DNA from: Scolanthus callimorphus
Lineage: Eukaryota; Cnidaria; Anthozoa; Actiniaria; Edwardsiidae
Length of the DNA: 64,000 bases
Assembly: GCA_033964015.1 (NCBI GenBank)
Contig: CM066913.1
Location: 17,879,854 to 17,943,853, forward strand
Direction: 5' to 3'
How positions within the stretch are numbered: the first letter of the stretch is position 1; every line of letters begins with the position of its first letter. A model generated the notes under the pieces. That model was not told the DNA's origin and searched no databases. It saw only the letters and a list, made by a program, of their open reading frames with translations. Shown here piece after piece: positions 13,901 through 35,800 of the stretch. The position numbers and the translations under genes were made by a program.

Positions 13901-16900
13901 CGTGTGACGCTCATTAATTCAACTGCAAATATCATTATGTATTCCGCCTCAAAATTTGTATTCCGCCGCAAAATTTGTATTCCGCCGCAAAACAATTCGG
14001 GGGCTAATTCGGCCCCTACTATACTACTGACCATTGGCCTCTAACTAACGGAATCAAAACCTTTTAAAAGGTCTATCGCTACCACCCCGACAGTTTTACT
14101 TTCATCAAGACTGGAGACGTCAGTGTGTCCCCTCACGAAACAAGACATTTGACGAGAATAGGGGAGAAAACGCGCGATCCAGCTGACACTTTACCCTTTC
14201 CAACAGTTTTGGTATGCAAGAGAAGACATTAGATTTCATAGTGCACTCATCCTTGTTGAAGACAAGAGAAACATATGACAAGGAAAAGCCTTGGAGCATC
14301 CGGTTTTGTCTGGCACCAGAGCCACAGCAGCAGTCTGCAAGACCGAGAGGGTGTAAATGCATTTTTACTAATTATTAGGATATCAGTAAAGCCGATTGCG
14401 TTTGAGCGTTTTACCCTAACAGTTCGCACGTTATGTTTGAACGTTTGAAAGTTGCGTTTCTAGGATGAAACGAGACGTTTCTATGGCGAACCAAAGAGTT
14501 CTGTTCTCTCTGATTGGTCAGTGAAAAATACACATGGCGGTTGCCCTTGGAAACGTCCGACTTTTTGTCTCACAACGCAACTTTCAAACGTTCAAACGTA
14601 ACGTGCGAACTGTTAGGGTAAAACGATCAAACGCAATCGGCTGTAAAGATAGGCAGTTGGGAAGTCAATTTGTCCCGTTCTTGTTCTTTTTCAGCTCTGC
14701 ACGTCGTCAGAATTATCCAAAACTTCAATCAGTGCAAGAACATTGTTAAAAATGCCAAGAAAGGATATGATGACATCAGTGAGGTCGTGAACACGCTCAA
14801 AGTGTTCAAGAAGAATACGACAGAATATGACCGATTTCTGGACGAGAAGGTATTCGTCCCCGTGAAATTGATATATAGGAGTCTAAATAAGACGCCCTTT
14901 TACATTTTGATACCGTAAAATGTATGCGCTCAATGTCGAAAAGAAATAATAGTTCTTCACAAATATTACTTCAGCGACGCAAAAAGCCCATAAATCGCCA
15001 AAGGCAACTTTAATCGCAAACATATTGGGGTGAAAAGAAATCGTGTTTTTTAAACACATCTAAGCCCATGGTAAAATGCTGTTAAAGAACGAAAGCAGTG
15101 TATATTCGCGTGAGTGACTTTCTCTCGAAACTTGAACTAACGCGTCGGAAAGGCAACTCACTAAAAATCTGCGAAGAAATGTGCTTTAAAATGAGGTATC
15201 ACTTGTCAAGATACGACTTTTTTCGCGAAATAATGACATTTTAACGAAAAATACCACGAAGGTGTTCCGTAACCTTAAGTGGCGGTAAATTGCAGTGACT
15301 TTAGGGCCCGGGGAAGGTTTTTTTAACGTATCGATGTTGTATATTGACTATTCCTAGGGAGTGAACTACATCAGCGGGCAGCTTAAAGATCCAGAGTTCC
15401 ACAAGACACTCGAGGAACTCCGTGACATTATGAGAAATTCCAGCAGTTTGAGTCCTGCTTACGACAGAGCGGCAGATGAGTTGGAGAAATTCGTAACTGA
15501 CATTAAAACCGCTTCCTTCGCCTCGACTTATAACCTGACCAGAGATCTGGTGAACGCCCTTTCACGTTGTCAGCTACTATACATGTGCACTATTGACAAA
15601 GTGAAATTACGTTCTTTTGTTATTGACCATTGCCAACGCGGGGACTATAATATTTCACGGATATGGACTGAAGCCAGTGCTGCCTGGGCTGAAAAGGAAA
15701 AGAAATGTTACCAGAAGGCGGCTATCCGAATGGAGACCATTGAAGACGCTAAGCGGTACGTTGTGGATGCCTTTCGTAATAACAACAACTACACTAGTGA
15801 TTGCCTCCTGAATAGTGCACGCAGACTGGAAAAAGTTTGCAGGTAAGTTGTAGTAGTAATATATCAAACACGAGACAGCTATTCTTGATCATTATTCAGC
15901 ACATCGATGCACTGCCCAAATATGGTCATGACATATATCCTGCGATATCCGTCGCCTGAGGGAAATTTGATGTGTTGAGCTCGTATTCATTATGCAAAAG
16001 TAAATCATTTCTGGGTTTTTTTGTGCTATTGATGTGCTGAATAATAAAACCATTATCCTGCTCGATTTTTTCGGGACTCCGTCCCTCGTCGGCTAAGTAT
16101 CAGACGATATTCTGCGCAATCTCGCAGGATAATGGTTAATTAAACGCACTGTCGAGTGATTAATATAACTTTTCAAAGGAATCATTTACTGCGATTTTCA
16201 TAATTCTGCGAGCTCTAGACCGACCAACAAACCACGGTTTGGCTTCCGTCAATCAAACGAGTGAACAACTCTGGGTGATTTCACGGAGGCTTTGATAGAT
16301 CTTGTGATCTTAAAGAGGCTAGGTAAGCTTCAAAACACAATTCACTGTAAAATGCAAACCAAACTCAGAAAACATACGTGGACCTGACGCAGAATGCCTA
16401 GAAAATTAAGGAATGCAAATAAAGACCGCGTGTCCAAACCGCCTTCACTTTTATGATTATTGATCAGTTTGAGAACGTTTTGATCTCGAATTTGTAAGCA
16501 TTTATCTCGCCTCGAAAATCTCCCATTTTACATTCGCCACTCCCTTGTAAGGGCTAGTGGTTTTAAAAAATATATACAGTGGTATGTTTGGCGCCCTTGC
16601 ACTTGCTCTCTCTCTCTCTCGCTTGCTTTCCCCTTTACCCGTTAGCTCTCGCTCTATCTTAGATACCGGCTAGCAACATTGAAATAGCCTTACTAGCAAA
16701 ATTGAAATTCTTATATAAGCTGTCAAATACTGTAACGGACCAAAATTATCCGATTAAAAAAAAATTGGTTTTATTGTAATTTTTGCAAGCAAATTCTTTT
16801 CCGTTTCAATTTGTTCTTTACAGACATATACGAATTGACGGTCGGAACGCAACAGAAGCTGCGGCATTAGAGGGCCTCACAGAGGCACAGGTGAAATGGT

Positions 16901-17061
16901 TGTTTGGTCGTTGCCCGACCCTCCATTTCAGTGACCTTCACGGCCGCTTCAAGAACCTTCTATGTGCTCTGCGCAAGGTGTCCACAGACGAGAAAATCCA
17001 CGCGGAGTATGCACCATTTAAATACATTGCACTGGCTGAGATAAAAGCTGTTAAATGTTAA
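1913..17061 (+). CDS. Novel secreted or membrane-associated helical protein, 665 aa, 11 exons
   Basis: Exons are 1913-2048, 2714-2788, 3772-3837, 4600-4668, 5258-5452, 9915-10069, 11662-11847, 13344-13581, 14695-14849, 15358-15842 and 16824-17061 (TAA). They sum to 1998 nt with no in-frame stop, every junction is GT/AG, and intron phases agree throughout, which is strong support. The start is the ATG opening a signal peptide (MRARAACRYSVFLILLVLGQ). Residues about 72-115 form a short, mostly acidic linker (DDVTDDD, EDEDEEED). A hydrophobic segment lies near 117-137 (WVSIVLLTVAITAAS), followed by GCCGKFPDAC and long amphipathic helices. A second hydrophobic segment lies near 359-378 (TVSVVSIIATLAGT). 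The C-terminal third is Cys-containing and helical. Seven N-glycosylation sequons (NKT, NTT, NSS, NLT, NIS, NYT, NAT) fit passage through the secretory pathway. I recognise no domain, so the function is unknown. Confidence 0.8.
2320..2564 (+). repeat. MITE family A copy (inverted copy at 19208-19466)
   Basis: The element lies in the first intron of the 1913-17061 gene and ends GAAATCTGCTCTA. An inverted, diverged copy at 19208-19466 starts TAGAGCAGATTTC. Shared blocks include CCAATCAAATTGCGA, CCTCCTGATTGG and GGCTTCCACTCCTGATTGGC. Confidence 0.65.
3895..4415. repeat. Minisatellite, about 24-bp unit
   Basis: Tandem, degenerate copies of a unit like GATCTTGGTGATGATATTCG plus TGAT fill most of 3900-4410. 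The left part has GTTGTTGACGATCTTGGTGA variants. Both strands stay open over long stretches only because of the repeat. It sits in the third intron of the 1913-17061 gene. Confidence 0.85.
4838..4912. repeat. Small hairpin element
   Basis: Arms read CCAGGGTCC...CCCCTCACCTCC and GGAGGTGAAGGGGGACCCTGG, making a short near-palindrome in an intron. Confidence 0.5.
5041..5205. repeat. Palindromic MITE family B (second copy 55270-55448)
   Basis: The arm CGCAGGCGTTGGAGAGTAGT returns as its reverse complement at the far end, with only a short loop between GGCCGCCATC and GATGGCGGCC-like segments. A related copy with the same ends lies at 55270-55448. Confidence 0.8.
5661..5803. repeat. Short TIR element
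   Basis: The ends GGGGCCCGGTTCCT and AGGAACCGGCCCC are inverted. The interior is rich in GATAA/TTATC motifs. It looks like a non-autonomous DNA transposon in an intron. Confidence 0.6.
5946..6071. repeat. Hairpin MITE with GC-rich arms
   Basis: Arms AGCCTGCTAGCCGGCTCTC and GAGAGCCGGCTAGCAGGCT are exact complements. A second inner palindrome surrounds GCGCGCGGGATTCC. Confidence 0.75.
6468..9775. mobile_element. 3.3-kb TIR element with long inverted subterminal arms
   Basis: The ends TCAGGGGCACCCAAC and TTGGGTGCCCCTGA are inverted and flanked by AGAG. Long arms at about 6590-6925 and 9304-9700 are diverged inverted copies, sharing for example AAATATTTGAAGAATATACC and its complement. No transposase frame is present, so the element is non-autonomous. 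It carries a further element at 7597-7985. Confidence 0.65.
7597..7985. repeat. MITE family D (second copy 12664-13123)
   Basis: Ends AAGCCGGGCAAATACGAGGC and GCCTCGTATTTCCCCGGCTT are inverted. The interior has many CAACTTGTCGCGCAAC motifs. A related copy lies at 12664-13123. Confidence 0.7.
12664..13123. repeat. MITE family D copy carrying a nested hairpin (12814-12951)
   Basis: It shares TTGCAAGTTGATGATCGATG and the end GCCTCGTATTTCCCTGGCTT with 7597-7985. Inside it, a hairpin with arms CCATATAGTCTTATCTGTCG and its complement is an independent insertion. Confidence 0.65.
13150..13300. repeat. Hairpin element next to exon 8
   Basis: Arms AAAAAAGGTTGCTTTGGTC and GACCAAAGCAACCTTTTTT (via inner ATTGGTCTTTGGTC repeats) form a palindrome ending about 45 bp before the exon-8 acceptor of the 1913-17061 gene. 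Confidence 0.7.
13610..13790. repeat. Hairpin MITE family E (second copy 36250-36432)
   Basis: Arms AAAAGTTGAATTTCCCAAGG and its complement surround ACACTTCCCATG-type inner repeats. The copy at 36250-36432 shares CTGCAGAA(A)TT ends and the GGGAAGTGTTCGGATTTCCC core. Confidence 0.7.
14386..14646. repeat. Hairpin MITE
   Basis: Arms AGCCGATTGCGTTTGAGCG and CGATCAAACGCAATCGGCT are inverted, followed inwards by ACCCTAACAGTTCGCACGTT and its complement. The element ends about 48 bp before exon 9. Confidence 0.8.
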
Positions 17062-17069
17062 AGGGGCTG

Positions 17070-17640
17070 CGTCATGGTTCATGTGAACAAATTGGCTACT
17101 CGTTTTTCTCAGCCAATCAAATTCTGCAGTAAATACAATTGTGTAATTACTTAGTAATTGGTTCGGCTTGCAATTGGCTGAGAAAAAAGCCATTTAGGTG
17201 CAAGGCGTGATTTCTCTCGATTCTGATTGCCTAGTGATTGCTCAATTGCGATTGTTTTCATGACTGTCGTGAAAACAATCGCAATAGGCCATGTTCGAAT
17301 TACGCTCCAATGCCTACAAACAATAACCTCAAGTCGAGGCTTTTTCTGAAATTACTGTAAATGTATTAGAACTTGGAGAAAGCCTCGATTTGAAGCTTTT
17401 GTCTTGTGAGCATTGGAGCGTAATTCGAACCTGGGCTATTGAGCAATCACTAGCCAATAAGAATCGAGAGAAATCACGCCTTGCACTTATTAAATGGCTC
17501 TTTTCTCAGCCAACTGCAAGCCGAACCAATTACTAAGTGATTACACAATTGTATTTACTGCAGAATTTGATTGGCTGAGAAAAACAAGTAGCCAATGAGA
17601 ACGCAAAGCAATCTTGACAGTCATGTGAAATCCGCTCTAT
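17070..17640. repeat. Long palindromic element immediately downstream of the 17061 stop codon, with nested hairpin 17289-17437
   Basis: Arms of about 125 bp (17090-17200 and 17480-17600) share CTCAGCCAATCAAATTCTGC and its complement. A second palindrome with TTCGAATTACGCTCCAATGC arms sits inside. Its position just after the TAA means it is probably transcribed as 3' UTR. Confidence 0.8.
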
Positions 17641-18037
17641 TCGTATGTAATCATCCCCAAATCACATCACTTGATATTAGCCTAAGAACAGTCCATAGCA
17701 TGTTTACTTGTATAGTGGCTTTCCGTTCTGTATATTTCCGCATGAGATACAGACGATTGAAGTTCAAGGGGTGAGGGCATGAAAAACTGCAATAATATCA
17801 TGACAATAGTTGAACACGATTTGTATTTTTGTTCCTGGTGTTACAGTATGTATTATCCAGTTGTACCATTTAGGTATTTAAAGGTACAAAATCATGATTA
17901 TATTTTCTGTATATCTGAGTTCCATGACAATAAAAATCCTAGTCGAATATAAAAATACATAACATTACAGCGTCTGAGTTTGTAAAACGTCGCCTTCCAA
18001 AAATGACAAAAACTTTACCGTTATAAATCCCCCCAAT

Positions 18038-29417
<11,380 letters not shown>

Positions 29418-30424
29418 TGTTCATTTCGGCTATATATACATTGTTTAAATTAGCGAGCTTTCTCTCGCTTGTTGTTGAACAGCAAAACGAGACGTTTTTC
29501 TCTCTAGGCTGATTGTACGCTGTCCACCAAGCAATCGGCAATGTCACACTCCAGCTATTGTCTTGTCGTTATTATGTTAGTGGCTTCATAAGCGAAGGGT
29601 AGAAATGAAAGGTGTTTCTTTTGTATAAAATCTGCAACGTGACTGAGTATTTGAGCAATACCGCGTGCGCGATGTGATTTCAAATCTTCGCGAACTTTTT
29701 GCCAGACTAATAAAATGAGGTCTTACTACCGAAATCACTAAAGCGCCCTCTACACGAGAAATTTTTTCTTGAAAATTTTTCCTTGGCAAGGAAACTTGAC
29801 CGTGTAGACGCGCCAGCAATTTTCCTTGACAATTTTTATTTGCTCGTGAAGACGAGAGAAAATTGACAAGTTTTCCTTGACAAGTATCCTTCGTGAAAAG
29901 CTAGCATGTCTAGCTTACATTTGGCAAAAAAAAAACTTGTCACATACAAAAAAAAAAAATCCATATCCTCACTAGTGAAGATATCGGTCAAAACAAAAGT
30001 GCTTGGAAATCAATTTGGAATAATTTTTTCTGGTTTGTCCATATAATAAAAAGAAAATTACACGGTGGCTTGAAGATATGAGTTTTATCATATAGTGGCA
30101 AGAACACTATATTTTACTCATTCGCGCTTCGGCGCCACCATGTAATATCCTCTATATAGAGAATAATACATGGGCGGACGCGCGGGGATATGGAATTTAT
30201 CTACGAGTGTTCAAATTTTGATATCAAATTTGAACACGAGAAGAAAAATTTCATATCTCCAAGCGCCCATGTATTATTCTGTTTATTATATAAACTTTTT
30301 CGTGAAAAATTTTCGATTTGATGAATTTCGCGAGTAGTGGGCATTATCGTAATTTTTCACGTGTGAAATTACGATATTTCTCAGTGGCCGAAATCCTGAT
30401 AAAACACTCTAGTTTATATATAAT

Positions 30425-30720
30425 TAAGCAATAAAAATACTTTCCGCGTGCTCTCTGCTTTCTTACAAACACGAGGGGGATGTTGGGAGAACTGATCAAA
30501 ACTTGAAATTCAAGTTTTATCAGTTCGACCAACATTCCCGAGTGTTTGTAAGAAACCAGAGAGCACGCAGAAAGTATTTTTATTGCTTTTAGAAAATAAC
30601 ATACACACGCGCGACAGCGTTGCGTGACAATCGTGTTTCTCAAGGTCTCTTACAAACACGCTTTTTAACCAATCAGAATGCGCACATTCACAATACAACA
30701 TAGGTGTTATTTTCTAATAA
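30425..30720. repeat. MITE family F (second, interrupted copy 53352-54385)
   Basis: Inner arms GCAATAAAAATACTTTC and complement surround GCTTTCTTACAAACACG. The outer part ends AACACCTATGTTGTATTGTG-type sequence in the second copy, where a different element has inserted. Confidence 0.65.
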
Positions 30721-30802
30721 ATAATAATAATATGCTCTAACATCTGAAAATGGTTAAACCGTCGCGTTTTCTCGGATAAGGTCCCGTCTCTCACATACAC
30801 TA

Positions 30803-31270
30803 TACACTATTATTATTCAGCCATGCCCACTATCTCGATTCTGATTGGCTAAGAGTACACAGCGAAAGCATGTTGGCGGGTAGTTCGTGACGTCAAACTC
30901 CAGACATTAGGATTGATGCACTGTAATGACGTCATAACGCAAGCCAATAGGTTTGCCGCCATCTTGGTTTTCATTTCGAAGGCGAAAGCCAATTTAGCCA
31001 ATATTCTCGTTGAATCTGCTATGGTTTTTGCCGAGAGATCATTGCTCAGGATATCTAAACATCAACAATGGCTATGTGAATTGAATACGAAGAGGACAAT
31101 ACTAATTCGAAGGCGAAAGCCAATTTAGCCAATATTCTCGTTGAATCTGCTATGGTTTTTGCCGAGAGATCATTGCTCAGGATATCTCAGCTTCGCTTCG
31201 GCAGATAACACTAACTCGAGGCGTTGACAAATCTCACTATCATGCGAAAACGAATTCGATAAGTGTTAAA
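30803..31270 (+). repeat. Dispersed repeat G, with an internal 85-bp tandem duplication (second copy 49905-50455)
   Basis: Both copies begin TATTATTCAGCCATGCC, then CTATCTCG, and share GACGTCATAACGCAAGCCAA and TTGCCGAGAGATCATTGCTC-type blocks. Here the block from CGAAGGCGAAAGCCAATTTA through GGATATCT is present twice (30975-31060, 31104-31188). Confidence 0.7.
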
Positions 31271-32803
31271 TATCAGAACCAGGGAACGCGGGAGTGTCCA
31301 TCCCAGTGTACATCGCTGTGCCCGGGTAAGATAGGCAAAAACTTATTTTCTAAACTCAAATCTTTATGTGGACGAACGTTACAGCTCGATTATCGCATGC
31401 TACAAATTAGCGTGTGAAATTTTCCTCGATTTACGGACGTTGAGAACGCGCTGCACTCGTCTAGCTGAGCCATGGTGACCTGGAAAGCTCCATCTATTAA
31501 CTTCCAGGGATAAACATTGATACTTGGAATCTAAAGTAATCGCAGGTTTGTAGTGATATTTGGCATAAATACCATGAATGATATGTCTAAAATGTTTGTA
31601 CTGTTAGTCAACAAGACACAATGGCAGCTCTGTTCAAGTTTGTGTTCTTACCTTCTCGGATCCTTGCCGTGACCTTTGCTTGCGGACTGTTCATTGTTCA
31701 TCATCGTCATGCCATTCTTTAAGTCATGCCATTCATTCTCTGGCGTGCTATCGTATTACCGAACAAATATCAAGTGTTGAAGTGATGCCGTGTGCTCGAT
31801 CGACGCGGGCCGCTTTTTCCGACACGAATTTTCGAGAAGACACAGCGCTGGATCCGGGCGGCGTTATTAAAACGGCATTTTTCATGATCATCCCGCACGG
31901 CAATACCGTAAAACAGTGCAGTATAAGTGTTGTGTCTCAATGTTGATACTTTTACTTTTGTACCACTGAGTATTTTACCGTGCTTAAATAAACTGTACTG
32001 TATGTACATTAACTGCATTTTGTGTTTTCACTCTTCCCATACAGCCTTACTAATGAGCACCTCCACTTTACATGGTCCTGCGCCGCTTATGCGTTCAAGC
32101 AATTCAGACATATCAGAAATAGAGCCATACAACTTCATTGCTGGAAATTACTGCCCCTGATCAGAATAATCAGAATCGTAGTTTACCAGTATCATAGCTG
32201 TGATAGTTTGATTAAAGTAGCATAGTTTATGGTTTAAAACAATAGTAACATTTTAAAACAATAGTAAATAAAATCAGGTGTGCATCTTCAAAAATGACGC
32301 CTGGCACTTGGAGAATCAAACGCGCGCCTCCTTATTTGGGCTCGTCAAGCGAAAAGGGAGTGAACTTCTATTTTTGAGCTTGCGGGGCTAATGTCACTAT
32401 GACCTGTAAAATGCATGCCACATGCCGCTAACGAAACCTAAGGCCAGACGCCATAAGGTCCCTAATGGATAGCAGACGATTTTTTTGGATATCCGACACC
32501 CACAAAAAGGTACTTGAATGAATTTCTGTACCAAAGGGACTGGACAATCACCCCCAGTATTGATCTTCTCGTGCTTTTCGCGCATTGGGTTAATAGGGGG
32601 ACTTGTTGTCTCGCGACACTGTGACAGTTTGTGCTCTTTAACACAATGCATTGATCCACAGACAAGAGGACAAATTCCTCAAACATGCAAGGACAACAAA
32701 TTAAGGTCAAGATGGTTTCTAGTTGAAGGTATTAATCACTTAACACAGTTCAAAATTCGTCGACGAATATTCGAGCAAAAATGAGTCCCTGAGTACCAAG
32801 ATG

Positions 32804-35800
32804 TTAGTGAATGTTCATGAGTACAATTTTAATCTTAATTCGAAGACTAAAATCTTCGAATGTTCCATATATATCAAGAATAGCTCCTCCTGATAGCCCT
32901 CCGTTACTGGAATGTCTGTAAGTTTTCCACCGCAGCTTCCTTTTCAGGGCATGTTTGCGAATGCTCTCCGTGATTTGCTGTATACTTATCTCCTCGTCTG
33001 AAACTTAAAACAAATGAATATTACACATCAAGAGTTACACATTTATTATTTAACAAAACGTTTTTAGATGCATGCGCATATAGTGGGCTCAAGAAAAAGG
33101 TTGTGGACGGCGGCAAAACAAAGCGAGTTTCGACGCAGGGCAGAGGTCTCTTTTCCTCGCGACCCTCAGCCAGCGAAATGCAGAGAAAAAAGGCTCTATG
33201 AATGTTCTGGTCATAGTAATTGAATGGTCGCTTACCACTGTATGTATTGCTACGCGACCTCAAAATTCAATGTTGCGATTGGCGATTTTTAGCTGTCAAT
33301 CAAACCAAAACGCTGGATTCGGCCTCTTCAGTGGGTCGAAATTGATTGCCAAATCAACCAAAATGGGTCTTAGCTATCCTTTGGCTTCCTTGCCTTGAAT
33401 GTTTAACTTTCTTGTTCAAGAAAATTATCATTACAGTTTCCTTGCGTAAAATCGCCAATCGCAACAGTGAATTTTGAGGTCGCGTAGCAATGCATACAGT
33501 GGTAAGTCCGCGATTGAAACTGACTTCTATTACTAAAATAAGAGAATCAACCGCGCGCCTCCTTAATACCACATTCATAACTAGTTTAAAGGTAGTTTAA
33601 TTTTACTGGTTTAAATCCTGATCTCCCAAGAGGAGACTATCCAGTGGCGTACGCACCCTATAGGCCTGCAGGCACGGGACTGCAAATTGTGGGGGTGACT
33701 TTGGTATAAGTACTGTACTACATTCATGAGCTGGTTTGTAGATTTGCTAAATCCTGCGTATGCCCGAGGCTGTGACTGCAACGTTTAAAAGTCCTGTGTT
33801 CCCAAGAACAAAACTGAATAGACTGTACTATACATGTTACAAAGTGATCATTAACTAGGAAGAGTTTATCGCAGTAATAAACGTGACATGTTATATTGGT
33901 TTTGGTGTGAGTGCGGTAAAGTTACTTTGATAAGAAATTGCCGGACTTTCTTTTTTCATGTGATGCTAAAAGAGAAATGTGTCTACGCCTACCTTCAAAT
34001 AAAGACGAAGAGCCTAGATGAAGGGTCCGTCTCGCCTCGTTGCATCTGAATGGTGCCATCTAATTTTGCAAATAGAAAAGGGATAGTTCAGCCGTATGCA
34101 AAATACTCTTAGATCCAGGCAGATCCAGATCCGTTTTGCAGCTGATGATCCTTCTCTCGTGCTTCCGCGAGGTACCCTAGAGGTAAACATCGTTATTTCA
34201 TTGCTATAAGCAGAAGCCACCACACAAACAACGACACTAGTGAAACGCGCGCTCTGATTGGTCGGTAGGCCGTGTGTGATTATAGTACACACGATTGACG
34301 TCTTCAGTACGCGCACGCTTGTATACCCAGTTTGAAATGTGCGCACTGCTTGCGCTTTTTATCGCCAGAAAAACAGATTTTGCTGTTGTACAAAATAACT
34401 AGATAAATAGATGCACATGACGTCATATGCGCCTGTCATGAACAACTCAACTGTCTCTCGTGGTGGTTGAGCGAGAAAGCCTGGGAATTAGCGATCGACG
34501 CCACCATCTTGGATTTTGAACCGCGCCTTCCAAATCCAAGATGGCGATCACGATCATCACGAACCCCGGGGTTTTCTGGGATAAAAACACCATTCACCAG
34601 CTGCAAAAAGTAGACTAGTCTCGTGGCGTACGTTTTTGTTCATGACAAGCTATGAGTCTTCTGCGCATTCAGTACAGGCGCATGGTAAAATTAGGTATAC
34701 AGTGGAACTCCTAGATTCCTTGAACTCCTTGAACGCATTCAGCGTCGTGCATTACGCATAATTTTCCCAGATTGTAGTTACAGTGAAGGCTTAGTTAAAG
34801 CTGGCCTTCCACGCCTATATGATAGAAGAAGTACATTATGTAAGGAGCTCTTCAAAAACATTGATGCGCAAGGCAACCATAAACTCAGACACCTTCTGCC
34901 ATCACGATCTCAGCAAAATTACAATCTGAGATCGACACGCGCCTTTGCCGCTCCTGTCTGCAAGACAAACAGATTCAGAGACAGTTTTACTATAAGCCAT
35001 TGCATGTAAATATTTTAAATTCACGTCATATATTTTTATGTAAATACTATATTCACGTAATTCAGTCTTTCGACTGCAAGGTGTATTTTATTAATAAACG
35101 GTATATCTATCTAATTTACGATCTTCGATTTAACGATACCCCGAATTTACGATGACTTTTCTTGGTCCCGGCAACAATACCTCGTCTTTAAAATCCTTAT
35201 ATCGTTTACAACGATACCCGATTTTACGATGCAATTTCGCTGCCACATGGGGTATCGAAAAATCGGGGTTCCACAGTACTGTATTTGTTAATCAACAGGA
35301 CTTACTACTTATTTTGAAACCCAGGACAGATGAGCGTAGGCGAGCGCAAGGAGAGGAGAGAACGAGAACGCGATTCGTATTAAACAATATTATCCATAAT
35401 AATCGTACCTTTGCACAATTCAAGTCTTTCTTCCTAACAACTGTGCTCTCCTTAGGCACTTCTCCTGTAGTATCAAGACAAAGCCTCTTTGCTGATCCAT
35501 ATCCTCCTTGTCTTTGGGTTTCCTTCACTTTTCTTTGATGCTCATAGTAGGTGGCTCCTTTGAAAGAATAGAGGGGGAATTCGTTCCCTTCCTCTCAACC
35601 TGTCCCACCGTTCTTGACTGAGACCTGGTGTCATACCGTTTTCCCGCTACGTCAGATGTTGCGGCCGACTTTGTCTTTCTTTTGCTGTTTGGTTGTGAGA
35701 AATTCAGTGATTCTGAGAATGAGGTCGTTGGATCTTTCGCGTGCGTCTGTTCGGTCGCCTTCTCACTTGCATCTGATCTTTGCTTGATGGGGTGGTTGTT

